Origin: Pseudomonadota bacterium
GTDB taxonomy: Bacteria; Pseudomonadota; Gammaproteobacteria; Burkholderiales; Burkholderiaceae_D
Direction: 5' to 3'
Assembly (NCBI GenBank): GCA_023389425.1
Contig: JAEWEK010000363.1
Coordinates: 1 to 25,294, forward strand
DNA length: 25,294 bases
In this document: piece after piece, positions 16,100 through 24,434 of the stretch
Layout of the letters: each line of letters opens with the position of its first letter
Position numbering within the stretch: position 1 is the first letter of the stretch
Position numbers and translations under genes: made by a program
Notes under the pieces: generated by a model
Seen by the model: only the letters and a program-made list of their open reading frames with translations
Databases searched by the model: none
What the model was told of the DNA's origin: nothing

Positions 16100-19000
16100 T
16101 CAAAACAGGACGTTCTTCGGCGCTTCGGCCGGATTGGCGGGCGGCTTCGGCGTCTGCCCGGCCTCCGCCGCACCCTGGCGCGTATGCGGCACACGCTTGG
16201 GCGCGGCGCCGTTGGACGGCTTGGCCGGGGCGGCGGCGGCGCTTTCAGCCAGCGGATGGCCAGAATCGACGCGTGCGGCCGGGGCATGTCTGGCCGCGTC
16301 GGCCGCCGGCTTCTTCGCCGCTTCCTTCCTGGCCGCGTCGGCCGCGGGATGCCTGGGCGGCACCGCCGCCTCGCTCGCCGCCGCGGGTTTCGTTGCGGCG
16401 GCCTGTGCAGGCTTCGGCGCCTCGGCGGCGGCGGCGGGCTTGGCCTCGGTTGCAGCGGCAGCAGGCGTTTCCGCTTTCGGCGGCGCCACCACCGACAGCA
16501 CCGCATTGGCGCGCTGCGGTTCGATCATCGGCATCAGGCTCGGCGCCAGCGACACCACCAGCTGCACCGGCAGCGCGCTGGTGAAGTCGTAGTTCTCCGA
16601 TTCCGGCCCGTGCACGTAGGCGATCATGGTGCCGAAGAAGCGTTCGCCGATATTGAAGACGAAGGTCGCTGTGCGGTTCACGTAGCGCGATTCGATCAGG
16701 CGGCCGCCCGGCGCGAACACGTCGAAGCGCTGGTCGCCGGTGCCGGTCTTGCCGCCCACCGCGATCACGCTGCCGTCGGACAGCTTGAACGCCTCCTTGG
16801 CGCGCCGCGCCGTACCGTCGGACACCACGCCGCGGATCGCGTCGAGCGTGGCGCGCGCCACGTCGGCCGACAGCACGCGCTCGCCCGCGCCTTCGGGCGC
16901 GTGCTTGACCAGCGTCTCGTACGGCGTCGCGTCCGCGAAATGCAGCGAATCGATGCGCTGCACCGGCTTCCTCACGCCTTCATTGACGAGGATGCCCATC
17001 AGTTCGGCCAGCGCCGCCGGGCGGTCGGCCGATGCGCCCAAGGTGGTCGCGTACGACGGCACCAGCGAATCGAAGGGATAGCCCATCTTCTTCCACTGTG
17101 CATGGATCTTGAGGAAGGCCTCGACCTCCAGCAGGCCGGCGATGCGCTTGTCCTGGGCGTGCTTGCGATGGGTCTTGAACAGCCACGAATACACTTCCTG
17201 GCGTTCCTGCACCGAGGCCTTGACCAGCTCGTCCCAGCCGGCCTTGGGATGGGTCGCGAGATAGCGCACCAGCCACAGTTCGAGCGGATGGACCGAGGCC
17301 ACGTAGCCGCGGTCGGCCAGCGACATGTTCTCGGGATCGTAGGTCTCGTACATCTTGCCCAGCTTGTCCTGCTCGACCTCGTTCTTGTCCGGCACGCTGG
17401 AATTGATGAAAGTGCCGAACTGCTGCAGCGTGCCTTCCGGATGGATGGTGCGGTACACCGCCGCCAGCCGCCCGGGTTTCGGGTGCATGCCCGACAACAG
17501 GATCTGCTCGTTCTCGGCCGGGGTGTGGCCCTTGTACTTGTTCCAGAACTTGGCGAGGAAGACCTGGCCCTCGCGGTCGGCGAAGCGCGCCAGGTAGTCG
17601 GCGCGGCGCGGGTCGTCGGCGTCGGCCAGCAGCTGGGCCGAGGAACCGGGGACCTGGAACATGTAGTAGCGCACCACGTCGCGCATCAGGCGGATGAACA
17701 ACAGATTGGTCGAGTTCTGCAGGCCCTGGCGCACGGTCAGGATGCGGCTGTCGTCCAGCTTGCTGAAATTGTGGAACACGTGCAGCCCGCCGCCGGTGAA
17801 GAAGGATTCGCCCGGGCTGCCGGAATACTTGCGCTCCATTGCCGCATTGAGCATCGGCGGCAGCGAACGGTCGGCATTCGGCGGCAGCGCGCGGAAGTAG
17901 TCGATGGCCCATTGCGTCAGGTGGTCGCGCGGGTCGACGTGGATGTTTGCCAGCTGCGCCTTGTCCATCGGCTCCAGGCGCGCGTGCAGCTGGTCGAAGA
18001 TGTCGAGGTAGCTGACCAGGGTGCGCAGCTTGGCGGTGGAGCCGAGATCGAGCTTGGCGCCTTCGTTGATGTCGAGCGGCTGGTCGAAGTTATCGGTCTG
18101 CACGCGCAGGTAGTTGGCGTCCTTGCCGCGCTCCATCAGCGTGAAGCTGTACACCACCTTGGCCGGATCGCCGGCGCCGAGCATGCCCTTGCCGGTCAGG
18201 CCCGCTTCAAGCGCCGCTTCCGGCGTCGACAGCTTGCGCAGCGCGGCCGTGACGGCTTTCTGGGCCTCGGAGTCGAGCGTGGTCCGGACCGACAGGTCCA
18301 GGCGGTCGATGTTGTACAGGCGCGGTTCGCCCAGCAGGCCGGCCAGGTGCGCGCGCACCGCATTGGCGGCCTTGCGCGAGACGAAGGCGTTGGCCGGCAT
18401 CGGCGCCACGCCGCTGGCCTGCGAGGGATGCAGCTTGATCTTCAGCGCGGCGTCGCGGATCTGCGGGCTGATGACGCCGGCCTGCGCCAGCACGCGCAGG
18501 TGCGCGTCGGTGAGGGTTTCCAGGTCTTCCTGGCCGGCGCCGAGATAGTAGGCCGGGCGGCGCTGCGCGATCATCAGCGACAGCGCCTCCTTGTAGGCCT
18601 CGACCGCGTTCAGCGACCAGCGCGGCGACAGCAGTTCGCGGTTGACTTCGGCGAAGTCGCGGCCGTACCAGACCCACATGCCGTCGCCGATGCCGTTCAC
18701 CTCGCCGTAGCCGACCTTGGCCGACAGCGGAACGGTGTTCAGGTATTCGAGCACGATGCGGCGGCGCGCGTCGGTCGTGTCTTCCCCGCCCTGGTAGGCG
18801 CGCAGCGTGGCCGACGCCATCTGGCGCAGCTTGTCGGCCAGCGACGAGGTGCGCCCTTCCGACGAGTGGCGGTATTTTTCGATCTGCGTGGCGAGCGTGC
18901 TGCCGCCGGCCACGCGGCCGCCGCCGCCGAGGCCGATCGAGTGCAGGGTCTTGTCGAACACCGCCTTGGAGAAGCGGTCCCATTCGATTGCCGGGTTGCG

Positions 19001-19726
19001 CTTCGGGTATTCGGCATTGAGCAGCTCGCGGTTCTCGATGAACAGCAGGCTGCGCACCAGCAGCGGCGGCGCATCGTTGAAGCGGCCGTAGATGCGCTCC
19101 GGATAGCGCGCCTCGAACAGCATCTTGCCGTTGCGGTCGAGGATGTCGAGACCGACGCGGGTCTTTTCCGGATAGGTGGCATACAGGCCGAGGTCGGCCA
19201 GCTCCACCATCTTGGGCGAGATGCGCGCCTGGGCGTCGATGGTGTAGTGGTGTGCCTTGAGCTTGGCGAGATAGTCCGGCAGGTTGGCGTAGCCGAGCCG
19301 CTCGTCGTAGGGGCTGCCGGACGGGAAGCGGATCGCATTGCTGGCGCCTGGTTCGACGCGGTAACTGAGCTTGCCGGCCAGTTCGGAGAAGAAGCGCGCC
19401 TGCAGCGCCGAGCTGCGCATCTCCTGCCACACCAGCAGGCCGAACACGATCAGCAGCAACAGGAAGGCCAGCATCACGTAGCGCCAGAAGCGCGGCTTCT
19501 TGCGTTCGGGCTTGGGCGCGGGCGCCTCCGGCGGCAGCGCTTCGCCGCCGCCGGGGATCACCGACAGCTCGGGCTGGGGCGGATATTTTTCTTGCGGCAC
19601 GGCCCCTTGCGCCATGCCGGCCGCCGCCATGGCGGGGACTGGCTGCGGGAAGCCGAAGCGGGGGCGGAACAAGCGCGCTGCGCGCTCGATCATGCTAAGC
19701 CGTTTCAAACGGCGGTGACTATCCAT
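16100..19726 (-). CDS. Large bifunctional penicillin-binding protein (transglycosylase/transpeptidase)
   Basis: 1208 residues; class A PBPs are usually 700-900. A Pro-rich cytoplasmic N-terminus precedes one membrane helix (82-100). The GT51 glycosyltransferase region has the catalytic Glu in FIENRELL (E231; the usual motif is ED, here EN) and GGSTLATQ (274-281). The transpeptidase domain has the SxxK motif STAK (S563-K566), the SxN motif STN (672-674) and KTGT (993-996). About 320 residues separate SxN from KTG; about 110-130 is usual, so an insertion of roughly 195 residues (about 685-880) is present. The tail (about 1081-1208) is Ala/Pro/Lys-rich low complexity. It should polymerise and cross-link peptidoglycan at the inner membrane. 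The start may be ATG 19726 or 19693. It leads an operon with the TAXI protein. Confidence 0.92.
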   Translation of the reverse strand: MDSHRRLKRLSMIERAARLFRPRFGFPQPVPAMAAAGMAQGAVPQEKYPPQPELSVIPGGGEALPPEAPAPKPERKKPRFWRYVMLAFLLLLIVFGLLVWQEMRSSALQARFFSELAGKLSYRVEPGASNAIRFPSGSPYDERLGYANLPDYLAKLKAHHYTIDAQARISPKMVELADLGLYATYPEKTRVGLDILDRNGKMLFEARYPERIYGRFNDAPPLLVRSLLFIENRELLNAEYPKRNPAIEWDRFSKAVFDKTLHSIGLGGGGRVAGGSTLATQIEKYRHSSEGRTSSLADKLRQMASATLRAYQGGEDTTDARRRIVLEYLNTVPLSAKVGYGEVNGIGDGMWVWYGRDFAEVNRELLSPRWSLNAVEAYKEALSLMIAQRRPAYYLGAGQEDLETLTDAHLRVLAQAGVISPQIRDAALKIKLHPSQASGVAPMPANAFVSRKAANAVRAHLAGLLGEPRLYNIDRLDLSVRTTLDSEAQKAVTAALRKLSTPEAALEAGLTGKGMLGAGDPAKVVYSFTLMERGKDANYLRVQTDNFDQPLDINEGAKLDLGSTAKLRTLVSYLDIFDQLHARLEPMDKAQLANIHVDPRDHLTQWAIDYFRALPPNADRSLPPMLNAAMERKYSGSPGESFFTGGGLHVFHNFSKLDDSRILTVRQGLQNSTNLLFIRLMRDVVRYYMFQVPGSSAQLLADADDPRRADYLARFADREGQVFLAKFWNKYKGHTPAENEQILLSGMHPKPGRLAAVYRTIHPEGTLQQFGTFINSSVPDKNEVEQDKLGKMYETYDPENMSLADRGYVASVHPLELWLVRYLATHPKAGWDELVKASVQERQEVYSWLFKTHRKHAQDKRIAGLLEVEAFLKIHAQWKKMGYPFDSLVPSYATTLGASADRPAALAELMGILVNEGVRKPVQRIDSLHFADATPYETLVKHAPEGAGERVLSADVARATLDAIRGVVSDGTARRAKEAFKLSDGSVIAVGGKTGTGDQRFDVFAPGGRLIESRYVNRTATFVFNIGERFFGTMIAYVHGPESENYDFTSALPVQLVVSLAPSLMPMIEPQRANAVLSVVAPPKAETPAAAATEAKPAAAAEAPKPAQAAATKPAAASEAAVPPRHPAADAARKEAAKKPAADAARHAPAARVDSGHPLAESAAAAPAKPSNGAAPKRVPHTRQGAAEAGQTPKPPANPAEAPKNVLF

Positions 19727-19935
19727 GATGGCTCAACCGGTGTGAATCGATATTCCTGCGAAGCCGTCGTCGACGCTCGCCGTTCTTGTACTGTTGACCG
19801 GTTCGACTGATCGATGACGCGCTTAGTTTCGCGGTGGCGGTGGTGCCGTGCGCGACGACAATCACCATGCCACTCGACACCATTCCACCACATCAATACG
19901 ACACGCACGAAACACTCTTCAACAAAAAAGCTGTT

Positions 19936-19962
19936 GTTGTTTAATTTTCGCAAAAAAACAAC
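19936..19962. other. AT-rich hairpin in the PBP upstream gap
   Basis: Arms GTTGTTT (19936-19942) and AAACAAC (19956-19962) with inner TTTT/AAAA pairing around CGC stand out in this GC-rich region. In the minus direction it is followed by a T6 run (complement of 19925-19930). It could be a weak terminator for the MoCF gene or part of the PBP promoter region. The rest of 19727-19990 shows no convincing gene. Confidence 0.35.
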
Positions 19963-19990
19963 GACAGCGTAAGGGCGACGGCATGTAGGC

Positions 19991-20776
19991 CTACAAACGG
20001 CGGTATTCAGCGCCTACACGATCGAGCTCCGCGCACATCGCCGTGAATGCGCGTTCGACCTGTTCCGGATTGCCTTTCACGCCCAGTTCGATGTGGCGGC
20101 GGGTATGCGCATCGCCCACGCTGGGCAGGCTGAACACGCGCACGCCCGGGTAGCTCGACTGCAGGCCCTCCATCAGCGGCGTCAGCACGGCTTCGGCCTG
20201 TTCGTAGACGATCACGGCCGGCTCGGCGCGCGCCTCCTGGTGGAACAGCTCGGAATAACAGGTGTCGAGCACCCAGGCGATCATCGGCCAGGCCATCACC
20301 GGGAAGCCCGGCACGAAATGGTGGCGCTCGAACGAAAAGCCGGCGATGCGGTTGTAGGGATTGGGGATCAGGCGCGCGCCCTGCGGGAACTCGGCCATCT
20401 TGAAGCGCTGCAGGTTCTCGGGCGCGTTCATGTCGACCGCGTGTCCGGTTTCGCGGGCGGTCTCGCGGATGCGCTGCTCGATATTGGGGCGGCCTTCGGG
20501 ATGCATCGCCAGCGGCAGGCCGAGCGCCGCGGCGGCGCACTGGCGGGTGTGGTCGTCCGGCGTGGCGCCGATGCCGCCGCAGGAAAACACGATATCGCTG
20601 CTGTCGAAGGTGCGGCGCAAGGTGGCCGTGATGCGCGCACGGTCGTCGCCGATGAATTCGGCCCAGCCCAGCTGCAGGCCGCGCTCGGCCAGCAGTTCGA
20701 CGACCTTGGGAAAATGCTGGTCCCGGCGGCGGCCGGAAAGGATTTCGTCGCCGATGACGATCAGGCCGATTGCCAT
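19991..20776 (-). CDS. Stand-alone MoCF/CinA-N (molybdopterin-binding-like) protein
   Basis: 261 residues. The MoaB/Mog-like domain begins immediately (MAIGLIVIGDEILSGRRRDQ) and carries the family motif CGGIGATPDDHTRQ. It corresponds to the N-terminal domain of CinA-type proteins; the C-terminal CinA amidase domain is absent, as in many betaproteobacterial members. Such stand-alone proteins are annotated as molybdopterin-binding or nucleotide-processing, with little experimental support. No signal peptide, so cytoplasmic. The ATG at 20776 follows GGGAG and exactly starts the domain; the open frame to 21040 would translate the palindromic repeat and overlap the EI24 gene. The stop lies within a TGTAGGCCTACA palindrome. 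It lies 97 bp downstream of the EI24 stop, in the same direction. Confidence 0.88.
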   Translation of the reverse strand: MAIGLIVIGDEILSGRRRDQHFPKVVELLAERGLQLGWAEFIGDDRARITATLRRTFDSSDIVFSCGGIGATPDDHTRQCAAAALGLPLAMHPEGRPNIEQRIRETARETGHAVDMNAPENLQRFKMAEFPQGARLIPNPYNRIAGFSFERHHFVPGFPVMAWPMIAWVLDTCYSELFHQEARAEPAVIVYEQAEAVLTPLMEGLQSSYPGVRVFSLPSVGDAHTRRHIELGVKGNPEQVERAFTAMCAELDRVGAEYRRL

Positions 20777-20801
20777 GCGCGCTCCCGGACATTGTTCACG
20801 T

Positions 20802-20865
20802 GTAGGGTGGGCACCCGTGCCCACGCGTGCGTGCCGGCTTCGGTTGGCACACGTGTCCACCCTAC
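20802..20865. repeat. REP-like palindrome with GTAGGGTGGGC core (second copy)
   Basis: Outer arms GTAGGGTGG (20802-20810) and CCACCCTAC (20857-20865) enclose further GGGCAC / GTGCCC pairing. It begins 8 bp after the EI24 stop and lies between two codirectional genes. It has the same core as the element at 11143-11184. Confidence 0.75.
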
Positions 20866-20873
20866 CGCGTTTT

Positions 20874-21686
20874 TCACTGCAGTGGAAGCCCTTCCGCGCG
20901 CAGCCTGTCCAGCGCTTCCAGACAGTAATACTGGAACCACAGCCCCGTGAAAATGAAGATGACGATGTACAGCCAGATCGACAGCACGGCCAGTACCGGG
21001 AACAGCACCACCGAAGCCACCGCGCCGCCGACCCAGGCAATGCCGGGCAGCGCGCCGGCGAAGCCCGACAGTGTGCCGATCGCCAGCAATGCGTTGCGAT
21101 GGCGCCGCATCAGCTCGCGGCGTTCTTCGGTGCTGGCGTGGGCGGCCAGCGCGTCGTAGCTCATCACCTTGGCGGTCAGCCAGCCCCACAGCAGCGCCTG
21201 CCCCACCAGCGCCAGCGGCGGGAAGGCATATAGCGGCAGCGACAGCAGCCACAGCACGGCGAACACCAGGATCGCGGACACGCTCACCAGCAGGCTGCCG
21301 AGCAGATTGCCGCCTTCCTTGCGTTCCAGCGCGGGAAACTGGCGCTGGCCGACGTGGCGCGCGATCGAGGGCATGGCCACCACGCCCATGAACACCAGCG
21401 AGGTGATGATCATCAGCGGCAGGAGCAGCAGCATCGCGGCCAGCGGCACCACCATCGCCTTCAGCGCGGCAAGGCCGAGGAAGGCCAGCACGCTGCCGGA
21501 GACGCCGAAGGCGCCATACTCGGTGAACATGCCATGCAGCCAATCGAGCAGCGGCTCCATGAAGGTGTACAGGAGCCCGAACCACAGCGCCACCGACAAC
21601 ACCAGCGGCAGCAGCGAGAGCAGCATGATCTTGCCGCTGAATTGGGAACGGAAGGCGCGGCCCCAGGCGAGTGCGATCGATCCCAT
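20874..21686 (-). CDS. EI24/CysZ-like multi-pass membrane protein
   Basis: 270 residues with four or more hydrophobic segments (about 21-42, 64-105, 133-168, 200-250). The pattern LLGSLLVSVSAILVFAVLWLLSLPLYAFPPLALVGQALLWGWLTAKVMSYDALAAHAS is typical of the EI24 domain family (given here by family resemblance; key features are the PP turn and the MSYDALA motif). The family includes the sulfate permease CysZ, but no sulfate-assimilation gene adjoins, so the substrate is open. The ATG at 21686 overlaps the stop of the preceding hydroxylase gene by one base (TGATG), implying coupled translation. A GGAAGG sequence lies just upstream. It is the last gene of the four-gene overlapped operon. Confidence 0.85.
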   Translation of the reverse strand: MGSIALAWGRAFRSQFSGKIMLLSLLPLVLSVALWFGLLYTFMEPLLDWLHGMFTEYGAFGVSGSVLAFLGLAALKAMVVPLAAMLLLLPLMIITSLVFMGVVAMPSIARHVGQRQFPALERKEGGNLLGSLLVSVSAILVFAVLWLLSLPLYAFPPLALVGQALLWGWLTAKVMSYDALAAHASTEERRELMRRHRNALLAIGTLSGFAGALPGIAWVGGAVASVVLFPVLAVLSIWLYIVIFIFTGLWFQYYCLEALDRLRAEGLPLQ

Positions 21687-22684
21687 CAGGAGACCTTCCT
21701 GCGGCGCGAGAATTCGACCATGCGCACCAGGCCGAGCCACTGCTGGCGCCAGAAACCGCGGCCGTAGTCGCGGCCGGGCACGGTCTCGCCGCCGGCGGTC
21801 TGGCGCGGCATCTGGTCGCGCACGCCGGTGTCGGCGAACTCCCTGGTGAAGCGCGCGGTGCCGAACAGCATGTCCCACCACGGCAGCAGCACGCCGAAAT
21901 TGCAGCCGCCCAGCGAGCCCTGCCCCTTCGATTCGTGGCCGATGCCGATCGCATGGTGCAGGCGGTGGAAACGCGGCGACACCAGGATCCGTTCGCCCAG
22001 CCAGCCGAAGTGGATGCGCACATTGGCGTGCTGCAGGCTCTGGATCATGCGCGACACCGACACCAGCAGGACGAACTGGGCCGGCGCGACGCCGATCGCG
22101 AGTGCGATGATGGCGGTGTAGATATCGTTCAGCAGGTCGTCGAGCAGGTGATTGCGGTCGTCCGTCCACAGGTTCATGTTGCGCTGGCTATGGTGCAGGC
22201 TGTGCAGGCCCCACCACCAGCGCAGCTTGTGCTGGCCGCGGTGGAACCAGTAGCCGAAGAAGTCCAGCACCACCAGGTAGAGCAGGAAGCTGACCGTCGG
22301 CGACATGCCCGGCACCAGCTGTTCGAGATTGAAGGGATGGACGCCTTCCAGGCGCAGCATGCCGGCGATGTGGTCCATCAGCGGGTCGAGCGTGAAGAAC
22401 ACGGCCACCGAGAACAGGCCGGCGCGGCGGATGATGGTATAGATGAAATCGTTCCAGCGGGCGCGCTGGTCGTCGAACTCGTGCACCGGGATCAGCGATT
22501 CCAGCGGGCGCAGCACCATGAACAAGACCGCCAGTTCGCACAGGCCGGCGAGGAACCATTCGACGCCGTTGTAGGCATCCTCGGTCCATTCGCCCAGGCC
22601 GGTCACGAACAGGAAAGGCTCGACCACGGCCTGGAACAGCCAGCCCTGGACGATGCCGAACCAATCGAGGAAGTGCTGGATCAT
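21686..22684 (-). CDS. Fatty acid hydroxylase / sterol desaturase family membrane protein
   Basis: 332 residues with several membrane helices (about 45-60, 85-110, 135-155, 190-220). The histidine clusters that bind the di-iron centre are all present: HRGQH, HSLHH and HRLHH, with additional HANVRIHF. The family hydroxylates or desaturates lipids such as fatty acids, sterols or carotenoids, using oxygen, in the membrane. The substrate cannot be read from the sequence. The ATG at 22684 overlaps the deacetylase stop by 4 bp (ATGA), and the stop overlaps the EI24 start by one base (TGATG). The frame is open upstream to 22951 but the coupling and the family N-terminus support 22684. Confidence 0.93.
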   Translation of the reverse strand: MIQHFLDWFGIVQGWLFQAVVEPFLFVTGLGEWTEDAYNGVEWFLAGLCELAVLFMVLRPLESLIPVHEFDDQRARWNDFIYTIIRRAGLFSVAVFFTLDPLMDHIAGMLRLEGVHPFNLEQLVPGMSPTVSFLLYLVVLDFFGYWFHRGQHKLRWWWGLHSLHHSQRNMNLWTDDRNHLLDDLLNDIYTAIIALAIGVAPAQFVLLVSVSRMIQSLQHANVRIHFGWLGERILVSPRFHRLHHAIGIGHESKGQGSLGGCNFGVLLPWWDMLFGTARFTREFADTGVRDQMPRQTAGGETVPGRDYGRGFWRQQWLGLVRMVEFSRRRKVS

Positions 22685-23463
22685 TTTCTTGCGTGTTCCT
22701 GGTAAGCGGGATGTTCCCTCATGGTAGCGAAACAGAAGCCTTTCTGCTCGAGGCCGTCGATCATCGGTTCGAGGTCGGCCGGCGCCCAGGGGTCCTTGCG
22801 CGACCAGATGCCCAGGTGGGCCATGAAGATGTCGCCGTCCTTCAGATTGTCCAGCGCGCGCTTGAGCAGCAAGCTGTTGGGGAAGGCGTCGGACGAGGTC
22901 TCGTCCCCCGAGAAGCCGGCCTTGGCCCAGCCCACGTGGGCGTAGCCGCACGACCTGGCGGCCGCCAGCACATTGGGCGAGGTGTGGCCGCCGGGCGCGC
23001 GGAACAGCGGGTCGATGTGGCGGCCGGTCAATTCCGCGAAGCGCGTGTCGACGCGCCGGAGTTCATCGCAGTACTGGGCCGCGGTCCAGCTCAGCGTGCG
23101 GCCGCCGTTGGGGCCGAACTGCGGCTTGACGACCATCTTCCCACCCGCCAGGTCGCGCTGCCAGTAGACGTGGTCGAACGTATGGGTGCCGAAGGCATGG
23201 CCGTCGGCCACCAGCGATTTCCAGAACGGCGCCCAGGACGGGTCGAGCGACCAGTCGCCGTTCACCGTTTTTTCGTTCGCGAGGAAAAAGGTGGCCTTGA
23301 TGTGGTGGCGCCTGAGCGTCTCGGCGATGAACGTCGCCTGCGACTGGCTGCCGGTATCGAAGGTGAGGTAGATGGTGCCGCGGCAAGCCGCCGGCGCGGC
23401 CGCCGGCGCCGCATTGCCGCAGGCCGCCAGCAGCACTGCGGCGACCACGCGCCGCGCTTGCAT
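22681..23463 (-). CDS. Polysaccharide deacetylase-like (CE4/NodB) lipoprotein
   Basis: 260 residues with a lipoprotein signal peptide (MQARRVVAAVLLAACG, lipobox LAAC, C15). The NodB domain follows: motif 1 is YLTFDTG, where most family members have TFDDG, so the second Asp, a metal ligand, is replaced by Thr. Motif 2 is HTFDH, with both metal histidines. Motif 3 is RAPGGHTS. The later LKDGDIFMAHL resembles motif 5. CE4 enzymes remove N- or O-acetyl groups from glycans; altered metal binding could mean a variant metal site, another substrate or a non-catalytic role. The ATG at 23463 overlaps the propeller gene stop in TGATG; GTG at 23466 is an alternative start. Its stop overlaps the hydroxylase start by 4 bp. 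Confidence 0.9.
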   Translation of the reverse strand: MQARRVVAAVLLAACGNAAPAAAPAACRGTIYLTFDTGSQSQATFIAETLRRHHIKATFFLANEKTVNGDWSLDPSWAPFWKSLVADGHAFGTHTFDHVYWQRDLAGGKMVVKPQFGPNGGRTLSWTAAQYCDELRRVDTRFAELTGRHIDPLFRAPGGHTSPNVLAAARSCGYAHVGWAKAGFSGDETSSDAFPNSLLLKRALDNLKDGDIFMAHLGIWSRKDPWAPADLEPMIDGLEQKGFCFATMREHPAYQEHARK

Positions 23464-24434
23464 CACTGCCTCGGCGCCGCGTTGGCGAAGAACACGCCGT
23501 GCGGCGAACGGCCCACCGGGATCATCTTGAGCACCTTGCGGCTGGCGACGTCGATCACGGCGACTTTCTTAATCCAGCGCAGCGTGGCCCACAGGGTCTT
23601 GCCGTCGGCGGTCAGTTCCATGCAGTCCGGGCCGCCCGGCACATTGATCTGGCCGACGTTTTCCAGGGTGACCGTATCGATGATGTTGATCGAGTTCGAG
23701 ACGCGGTTCGACACGAACATGTGGCGCTTGTCGCCCAGCGAGCGGAAGTTGTGGGCGCCGTCGCCGGTCTTGATGCGCTTGACCGATTTTTGCGTGCGCC
23801 AGTCGATCACCTCGACGTAATCCGACCCCATGATGCCGACCATCAGGTACTTGTTATCCGGCGTCATCACGATACCGGCCGGCAGTTTGCCGACCGACAT
23901 GGTCCACTTGACCGCCTGGGTGTTCAGGTCGATCGCGCTGATCTGGTCGCTGCCCTGCTGGGTGATGAAGGCCAGCGTGCTGTCGGCGTTGAAGGCGATG
24001 TGGCTGGGCAGGCGCGGCAGCGGGATGCGCTTGGCCAGCGTCAGGTTGCTGCCATCGTATTTGTAGACGTCGACGCGGTCCAGGCGCAGCGCGGCGGCCA
24101 CGAACCATTTCTGGTTGGGCGAGAAGCCGATCTGGTAGGGGTCGAGCACGTCGGTCAGCCTGCGCTGGATCTTGCCGGTGATGGGGTCGAGGAAGATCAG
24201 CTCGTTGCCCACGGAACTGGCCACGATCAGGGACTTGTTGTCCGGGGTGGCCATCAGGTGGTGCGGCTCCTTGCCCACCGCGAACGTGCCCTGGTCGGCA
24301 CCGGTGGCCTCGTCCAGCAGCTGCACGGTGGCGTCGCGCGAATTCAGGACCACGACGACATTGGCTTGTGCGGACGGCAAGGCGGCGATCAGGCACAAAC
24401 TGGAGAGGACAAGCTTACGAAGACTGCGCAGCAT
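23463..24434 (-). CDS. Exported YncE-like beta-propeller (YVTN repeat) protein
   Basis: 323 residues. A signal peptide (MLRSLRKLVLSSLCLIAALPSAQA, cleaved after AQA) sends it to the periplasm. The mature part is made of about seven propeller blades with recurring motifs such as GKEPHHLMATPDNKSLIVAS, PSHIAFNADSTLAFITQQGS, LPAGIVMTPDNKYLMV and PHGVFFA. Propellers of this kind bind partners or substrates and are seldom enzymes alone. The ATG at 24434 is chosen because it starts the signal peptide; the frame is open to 24599. It is the first gene of the overlapped four-gene operon and is divergent from the FKBP gene, with 177 bp between the starts. Confidence 0.92.
   Translation of the reverse strand: MLRSLRKLVLSSLCLIAALPSAQANVVVVLNSRDATVQLLDEATGADQGTFAVGKEPHHLMATPDNKSLIVASSVGNELIFLDPITGKIQRRLTDVLDPYQIGFSPNQKWFVAAALRLDRVDVYKYDGSNLTLAKRIPLPRLPSHIAFNADSTLAFITQQGSDQISAIDLNTQAVKWTMSVGKLPAGIVMTPDNKYLMVGIMGSDYVEVIDWRTQKSVKRIKTGDGAHNFRSLGDKRHMFVSNRVSNSINIIDTVTLENVGQINVPGGPDCMELTADGKTLWATLRWIKKVAVIDVASRKVLKMIPVGRSPHGVFFANAAPRQ

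Noticed and set aside
16103..16486. Alanine/proline-rich stretch at the PBP 3' end considered as a DNA satellite repeat
   Set aside because: Codons vary and no fixed repeat unit is visible; it is low-complexity protein sequence rather than a tandem DNA repeat.
16184..19810. 1208-codon plus-strand open frame covering nearly all of the PBP gene
   Set aside because: Its length arises because stop codons are rare opposite GC-rich codons; the product is Arg/Gly/His-rich with no domains, while the minus strand has all PBP motifs.
19705..19953. 82-codon minus-strand open frame between the MoCF and PBP genes
   Set aside because: Composition is unlike a protein, it overlaps the PBP start, and there is no good ribosome binding site.
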